From NCBI GenBank assembly GCA_003024985.2, contig PXIH01S0003968.1: 12,063 nt of DNA; one strand, 5' to 3'. Position numbers and translations under genes: made by a program. This DNA comes from Euperipatoides rowelli. Taxonomy: Eukaryota; Onychophora; Udeonychophora; Euonychophora; Peripatopsidae. Shown piece after piece: positions 7,510 through 12,063 of this stretch. The first letter of the stretch is position 1. Every line of letters begins with the position of its first letter. The notes beneath the pieces are model-generated. The model ran no database searches. It had not been told where the DNA came from and saw nothing but the letters and a program-made list of their open reading frames with translations.

Positions 7510-8379
7510 TGACGTCTTAATCGATCATCCAAATAAGAGTCTGTAAATGTTTTTGTCTTAACTTTAAATCTTTTTTTATACCAGATCTACATACATTGTA
7601 AAAAGTGCACTAATCATAGAAAACAAGTCAGTAAGTAGGTATCTTCTAAGATGATTATCTGATCCGTGGTCACAGGGAAACAATCCATCCCCATTCTTAA
7701 TTCCATAGTCAAAGAATTAACTAATGAAAGTGACTTTAAGATTCAATGCCAACTTAAAAATATTGATTGTTGTTAGTTGAACTAGTGATTGTACAGGATG
7801 ACATTGATTAGATGAAACATTTGTAAGCTCTTTTTCTATTGGCCTGCACAACCAATCACTGTCATCTCCACATAATTGTTGAAACAAGGAAGTACCATAA
7901 TTTAACTGCAGAACAAGACAAGGTTTTATCTAAAACAACACCCTCAGATACAACCATGTTTTTTAACTGACAAGAAAGGTTTGCAGATAGAACATTGGCA
8001 CTTTCGTAGTTCCATTATTTTCACACAGATAGCATCAAAATGCTTATTTTTTAATAGAGTATTTCAGAAAGAATCCTGTATAGATAAAACATGAATTTAT
8101 CATATTTGATCAGATTCTAATAATGATTCAAATAATTAAATTTCAAATAATGATTAGTACATCATTATTAGTACTGAACTCAAGTAATTTTCTCACTAAG
8201 AAAGAAAGATTTAAATTATCAAAAAGTGTTGTGTAACAATATTTCTAACAAGTTCACATTGACATTCTCAAGTAGAAAAGTCTGCAATAATATAAGTGCA
8301 TCAGGACCTAAATAGAGTTATTAGATTTACTTTATGATAAAATTTAAATTCCTTTAAGGTTGTTGGAAAAAGAATATAA
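7510..8379. other. AT-rich non-coding sequence
   Basis: No exon or RNA gene supported. A short direct repeat, ATTAGTAC next to ATTATTAGTAC, occurs around 8152-8175 in a run of TAATGATT-type sequence. Nothing else stands out. Confidence 0.55.
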
Positions 8380-8640
8380 AAAAGAAGAGTAAATAAAATA
8401 AAAATACATAAAAGAAACAATCTTTTGTTTACTTCAGTTTAAAAGCTAAAAAGAATATTAAATTAGACATTTTAATGTTTAAAGCTTTTATATTAAAAAA
8501 AAAAAGAAGAAAGAAGCGATGGCTCTCTTTAGACATAAAGTAAAAGAACATTACAAATTATATTTTTAAAATAAAAAATAATGCAAAAGTAACTTTTTAT
8601 CCAAAATAAAGAAGAAAAAAAAAAAGCTGAGAAGATTATA
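8380..8640. repeat. Purine-rich (A/G) low-complexity stretch
   Basis: The plus strand is dominated by A runs with interspersed G, including AAAAAAAAAAAGAAGAAAGAAG near 8497-8517 and another A-run with GAAG near 8608-8625. This is low-complexity polypurine sequence with no coding signal. Confidence 0.6.
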
Positions 8641-9370
8641 AATATTTATACTAGACATTTATCCCTTCTAGTTATAAGGGAAACTAATTGATATTAACTT
8701 GTTTGTTAAAAATATATGATGAGCAATGTCAATAAAATAATGACTAAGAGTGAAGTAAACAAGTAAAGGAGGCTAAGAAATGATTTAAACATTGTTACAA
8801 CTATTCAGAAATGTTTCCTTTAGCAATTAAAAAAATAATTTTCTTACAGACAGGCTAAAGTAAATTTCATTAGTGAGCTAGTTTAAAGACAAACAAAATC
8901 AATACCATCTTCAGTTATAGCACCCTCCCATCTCCTCCCCCCCCCCTCCAAACATTTCATATATAAAATTTTAATTTTGAGGTTGCCGACAGCTAACATA
9001 ATTGGGGCTTTATTAATCGTAGAGAATTAATCAAAGAAATTCCCTAAGAAAATCTAAATACATTAAATAAAAATAATAATGAAAGGCATTTATTTAAATT
9101 TCCATGATCAATGCTAGTAAGGAGTTAGGTCATTTTGTTTCTAGACTATTGTTTGAATCCAAGACCTCAGCATTCACTTTTAAGATAGTCTTCACCTCCA
9201 TCTAGTTGTTTCATAAATAGAGCAAATCTAGGTGAATTACTGTTTAAATTAATGTTCTTATTTTACCCCTGAGTGCATTTATAATTCTTCTTCACCTCTC
9301 CCTCAACAAAAAAAAAAGAAGATTTTACTCCCATTTAATTTAAGAAATTGGTTTATTATTATTAAAATAT
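8641..9370. other. AT-rich non-coding sequence with a 10-C run
   Basis: No gene supported. TCCCTT (8662-8667) and AAGGGA (8676-8681) form a small hairpin. A run of ten C at 8937-8946 sits in a C/T-rich patch (CCATCTCCTCC..). GTTTGAATCC near 9149 resembles a tRNA B box, but no matching A box is found. Confidence 0.5.
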
Positions 9371-9623
9371 TTTTTTACGGGGATGGTACGCTTTTGTAGC
9401 CAGGAAACCTTAAGGTTTTTTGATATTTTTTTTAACAAGTAAATAGATTAGACAATAATTATTACGTTCATTTTGGGATATGGAAGAACGCTTTGTTGTC
9501 TAGGGTTCGCGCTCGTTTTAGCAAAAACAGCCTCATAAATAATCGTCTGGATCAATATAACGCCATTGCTTTTAACTACCATCTGGTGAGTTTTACTATA
9601 AACGTGACAGCTATTTTTTTTTT

Positions 9624-9704
9624 TTGAATGAAGGGTAGATTTGTGGGTGTCTGAAAATAATAGAGATAGCCACCCAAAAACCAGAAAATCCACCCTTCAT
9701 TCAA
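9624..9704. repeat. Hairpin nested in the loop of the long inverted repeat
   Basis: TTGAATGAAGGGTAGATTT then TGGGTG (9624-9648) pairs with CCACCC (9670-9675) and AAATCCACCCTTCATTCAA (9686-9704). The stem is about 19-25 bp with one G/A mismatch and a small bulge, and the loop is about 20 bases. It is flanked on the left by a 13-T run and on the right by an A-rich run that extend the pairing. It lies off-centre in the loop, so it may be a smaller element inserted there. Confidence 0.75.
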
Positions 9705-9719
9705 GAAAAAAACAACTTG

Positions 9720-9865
9720 GATCCTCGGCATCAAGAAATTTAAACATTTAAAAAATAGTTAGTTTGCATGAAAAATAAATCAGATCGTCGGTATCATGGA
9801 CATTTTTAAATCGCTAAAATATAGCTAGTTTTAGAGAAAAAAAATCATAACCTCATTATGATGTA
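9720..9865. repeat. About 63-bp diverged tandem repeat in the loop
   Basis: GATCCTCGGCATCA (from 9720) and GATCGTCGGTATCA (from 9783) start two units 63 bases apart. Both continue through ATTTAAA-rich sequence and TAGYTAGTTT. A weaker third start, ATCATAACCTCATTATGA, occurs about 62 bases later. The copies are well diverged. Confidence 0.55.
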
Positions 9866-10122
9866 GATTTGGAAGATTGTAAAATTAGTAGCTGTCACGT
9901 TTATAGTTAAACTCACCAGGTGGTAGCTAACAGCAATGGCGATAATTGATCCAGACGATTATTTACGAGACTGTTTTTGATAAAACGAGCGCAAACCATA
10001 GACAACGAAGTGTTCTTCCATATCCCAAATGAAGATAAGTGTCTAATCTACTTATTTGTTAAAAAAAAATTATCAAAATTCCTTAAGGCTTCCTGGCTAC
10101 AAAAGCTTACCGTCCCCTTTTT

Positions 10123-10315
10123 TTACACCCAACATTATTCGACAGAATACATTAGTATTTTATTTTTTTTACTTATGTGATGAGTAAAAGCCAAAGAGCC
10201 ATGCTAGAATTGGTATTTGACAACAGAAATAAAAATCTTATATCTTGACTTTTCAAGACATTTAGAATGTTTTTCATCATCTTCTGCAAGGAGTCTCCCA
10301 GCATAAACAACATTG
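10123..10315. other. Short spacer between two elements
   Basis: No gene seen. This is the roughly 190 bases that separate the long inverted repeat from the TTAA-flanked MITE. Confidence 0.5.
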
Positions 10316-10686
10316 TTAACCCTTTCCACTCCAATGGCGATTCTCAATCACCATTTTTAATTTAGTAGTTGCACTCCAAAGTCGATTCTGAATCGCCATT
10401 TTTAATTTAGTAGTTGCACTCCAAAGTCGATTCTGAATCGCCATTATTATTTCCTTGTATTTCATAATCAATAATTATTATTATATTCAAATATGCTTCA
10501 ATTACTATTTTTTTTTTTCATTTCAAAGACTCAAAAAATATTTTTCTTTAATTATCCCAAGAGATTTTTAAAAAAAAATGACTTAAAAGAGTACTAATCT
10601 TAAATAAAAAAAAAAACGATTTTTCATTTTTATTGTGTAGCTGTAGAAACCAAATTCTCTGAATTCNGTGGAGTGGAAAGGGTTAA
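10316..10686. mobile_element. piggyBac-type MITE with TTAA target duplication
   Basis: TTAA (10316-10319) is followed by CCCTTTCCACTCCA. The other end is the exact reverse complement, TGGAGTGGAAAGGG, followed by TTAA (10683-10686). Terminal repeats beginning CCC directly inside a TTAA duplication are the hallmark of the piggyBac superfamily, which inserts at TTAA. At about 370 bp with no open frame it cannot encode a transposase, so it would have been moved by one encoded elsewhere. The left subterminal region carries three tandem units. The right end appears truncated, with an N at 10667 just inside the terminal repeat. Confidence 0.85.
10327..10450. repeat. 45-bp subterminal tandem repeat, three copies
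   Basis: Units start at 10327, 10372 and 10417 with CACTCCAA. The first two run to TTTAGTAGTTG, and the third is cut after about 30 bases. Each contains a small palindrome (GCGATTCTCAATCACC in the first, CGATTCTGAATCGCC in the others). Copies two and three are almost identical, and copy one differs at a few positions. The unit also contains the inner bases of the terminal repeat, so transposase-binding sequence may be reiterated here. Confidence 0.85.
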
Positions 10687-11643
10687 CACTGCTACATTTA
10701 AAGAAAATTTAATAATATTTAAAAATGAAATGTCTTCAGACTTCTTTATGTAATTATTGCGGTATTGGTTTAGGGTTGATTTTAATAACAATAAACTAAA
10801 GGTCACTTTTGTTAATATTTTTAGGTTGCTTCTTGTTTTTAATATATTTTGGATTGCTTATTTTATTTTATTAAATTAATTTTATTAATTCATTTAATTA
10901 TTTTACACCAATCAACTAGGCCTTGACTAATAATAACCTCTAACTCTGGAGCAAGGATAATAAAGAAAAGGCAAGTCCAGGTCATTGTAATGTCCCCATT
11001 AAACTTTGACTTCCAAAATGGGCAATCTCAAAATGATTAAACATTTTGCAGTTCTCATCAGTTTATCTTTGTGAAGAAATATCTCATAAAAATGACATTT
11101 AATAATTTTTTGATGTTTTACAATATCTCATATAATGAAAAAAAAAATAGTAATATGCAAGTGAAAGAAAAGATTGTATCTTCTGTGTACACTGACTTCC
11201 AATGAACAGATCATAATATATTTATTACAGAACCATATTATTATGTTTAAGTATGGAACACTTTAAAATAGTTTTCTACACAAAATCATTACTTGTTTGC
11301 AAACTTATTCGTTTCCATAAAGAGCATACTCTATAAATACTTTACCGCTCCTTAAAATTCTAAATTAATAAATAGACCTAACTATAATATTTTGATGTTT
11401 GATTTAACTTATTTATTTCAAGGTATGCTATAATGCAATGCTTTATTTCAGTACTCATTGTGAGAACCTATTTTCTAAGGTAGGATTATAAACAAAATAA
11501 AAATAGTTACATCTATGTATTTACGCCCTGGAACTTTTATAAAAAATAGCTATTTTCAGCAAAAATCTGCAGTCAGCAACCTCCAGTTATGACTTCCCAC
11601 ATTTGATTTTACTAAATATTTCTTCACAAAAATTAAGAGACAA
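10687..11643. other. AT-rich non-coding sequence
   Basis: I see no supported gene, RNA or repeat. The stretch includes a strongly AT block around 10860-10905 (TTTTATTAAATTAATTTT type) and otherwise unremarkable intronic or intergenic sequence. Confidence 0.55.
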
Positions 11644-11867
11644 GTTGATCTTTGAATCATAAAGGAAATATTGAACTATGATATTGATCTCAAGTAAATC
11701 ACTTGATCCTTAGTTCAAGGAAAATGTTGAACATTTACATGGACCTCATGTCAACCACTTGATCTCTACTCCAGAGAAAATACTGAACTATTATTGTGAC
11801 CACAATGTTGTCACTTGGTGTTTATTCCAGGGAAAATGTGGAACAACCACTGAGATCTCAATATTGA
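11644..11867. repeat. 56-bp minisatellite, four copies
   Basis: Units begin at 11644, 11700, 11756 and 11812, each exactly 56 bases. The common pattern is CACTTGATCY, about ten variable bases, then RGRAAATRYTGAAC, and near the end a GAYCTCA-type block. The copies differ from each other at perhaps a quarter to a third of positions yet keep the exact length. A chance open frame (11759-12010) runs through part of it. The period is not a multiple of three, so the array is not a protein repeat. Confidence 0.85.
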
Positions 11868-11874
11868 TCATATG

Positions 11875-12063
11875 CAGGGGTGTACAAATCTTCCAAAAGT
11901 TCAGGAGCCAAGCAAAAATTGTTAGGAGCCAGGTAAGAAGTGACAAAAGGAAAAAAAAAGGGGGGGGGGGTTTTGAACAGGGAATCAAAAATCAAAAGTT
12001 CTTGAAATAAAGTCTATAAAATATGGCAGGGAGAAAATATAAGTTGGCCAGAAAAATACCCTG
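11875..12063. mobile_element. Possible hAT-like non-autonomous element, perhaps cut by window end
   Basis: CAGGGGTGTACAAA at 11875 resembles the CAGGGGTG.. terminal repeats common in hAT elements. The last bases of the window, TACCCTG, are the reverse complement of a CAGGGTA end. Inside, AGGAGCCA occurs twice (about 11912 and 11935), and a run of ten G follows an A run at 11951-11969. The eight bases before the left end, ATCATATG, would be the target duplication, but the matching copy would lie beyond the window. The two ends agree for only about five bases, so this is tentative. Confidence 0.35.

Larger units (their letters stand above)
9371..10122. mobile_element. Long inverted-repeat element with complex loop
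   Basis: The left arm (about 9371-9614) and right arm (about 9888-10122) are reverse complements over about 240 bases. Shared blocks include CTTTTGTAGCCAGGAA, CCTTAAGG, GGGATATGGAAGAAC, GCGCTCGTTTTA, AATAATCGTCTGGATCAA, CTGGTGAGTTT and ACTATAAACGTGACAGCTA. Identity is about 85-90% by eye, lowest in the T-rich outer part. The loop of about 273 bases is asymmetric and holds its own hairpin and a tandem repeat. No transposase frame exists. Open frames within the arms (9448-9693 minus, 9977-10180 plus) mirror each other because of the symmetry and do not look like protein. The outer ends (GGGGAYGGTAMGC) are clear, but I cannot see a target-site duplication. The element is probably a non-autonomous DNA transposon or foldback element of unknown superfamily. 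Confidence 0.85.

Noticed and set aside
9100-9180. Possible tRNA-derived SINE promoter (GTTTGAATCC, like a B box)
   Set aside because: No convincing A box at the expected distance upstream, no cloverleaf and no A-rich tail.
9448-10180. Mirror-image open frames in the arms of the long inverted repeat
   Set aside because: They arise from the same DNA read on opposite strands of a palindrome and have no recognisable domain, so they are not separate genes.
10316-10686. CRISPR-like array from the 45-bp repeated units
   Set aside because: The repeats are contiguous with no unique spacers, lie inside a TTAA-flanked transposon and are in a eukaryotic context.
11759-12010. 83-codon open frame through the minisatellite
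   Set aside because: The 56-bp period is not a multiple of three, the frame continues through A and G homopolymers, and there is no conserved motif.

Overview
This window looks like a piece of an animal (invertebrate metazoan) nuclear genome. It is very AT-rich, by eye about 70% or more. It has no operon-like gene packing, no long open frames, no ribosome binding sites and no tRNA or rRNA genes. The one convincing host coding segment is a single spliced exon on the minus strand (3799-3947), with good acceptor and donor sites. It encodes part of a GH47 class I alpha-1,2-mannosidase and most resembles the ER enzyme MAN1B1. Low GC, long introns and many foldback-type repeats fit a mollusc or another AT-rich lophotrochozoan, but the phylum is a guess.

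Layout. 1-1100: AT-rich sequence with one doubtful terminal-exon-like open frame at 133-355. 1104-1682: a near-perfect long palindrome (foldback element). 1791-2014 and about 2413-2662: two more degraded inverted repeats. 3019-3130: an island of higher GC. 3175-3298: a 62-bp tandem duplication that ends at an ambiguous base (N). Directly after the N lies a loose end of the 1104-1682 element. 3799-3947: the mannosidase exon. About 4640-5790: a decayed plus-strand Ty3/gypsy-like gag-protease remnant with a double zinc knuckle and a DTG protease motif. 5800-9370: mostly featureless AT-rich, homopolymer-rich sequence. 9371-10122: a second long inverted repeat, with a nested hairpin and a tandem repeat in its loop. 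10316-10686: a piggyBac-type MITE with TTAA target duplication and 45-bp hairpin-bearing subrepeats. 11644-11867: a four-copy 56-bp minisatellite. 11875 to the window end: a possible hAT-like non-autonomous element.

The genes do not work together as a system. The window is best read as intron of one glycan-processing gene, with at least about 3.8 kb of intron on the 3' side of the exon and probably several kb on the 5' side, colonised by at least four or five unrelated mobile or repeat families. I found no evidence of a novel protein-coding system. The most noteworthy signals are the long diverged hairpins (possible dsRNA or small-RNA sources), the piggyBac-like MITE, and single Ns, two of which fall at repeat boundaries and suggest collapsed assembly.
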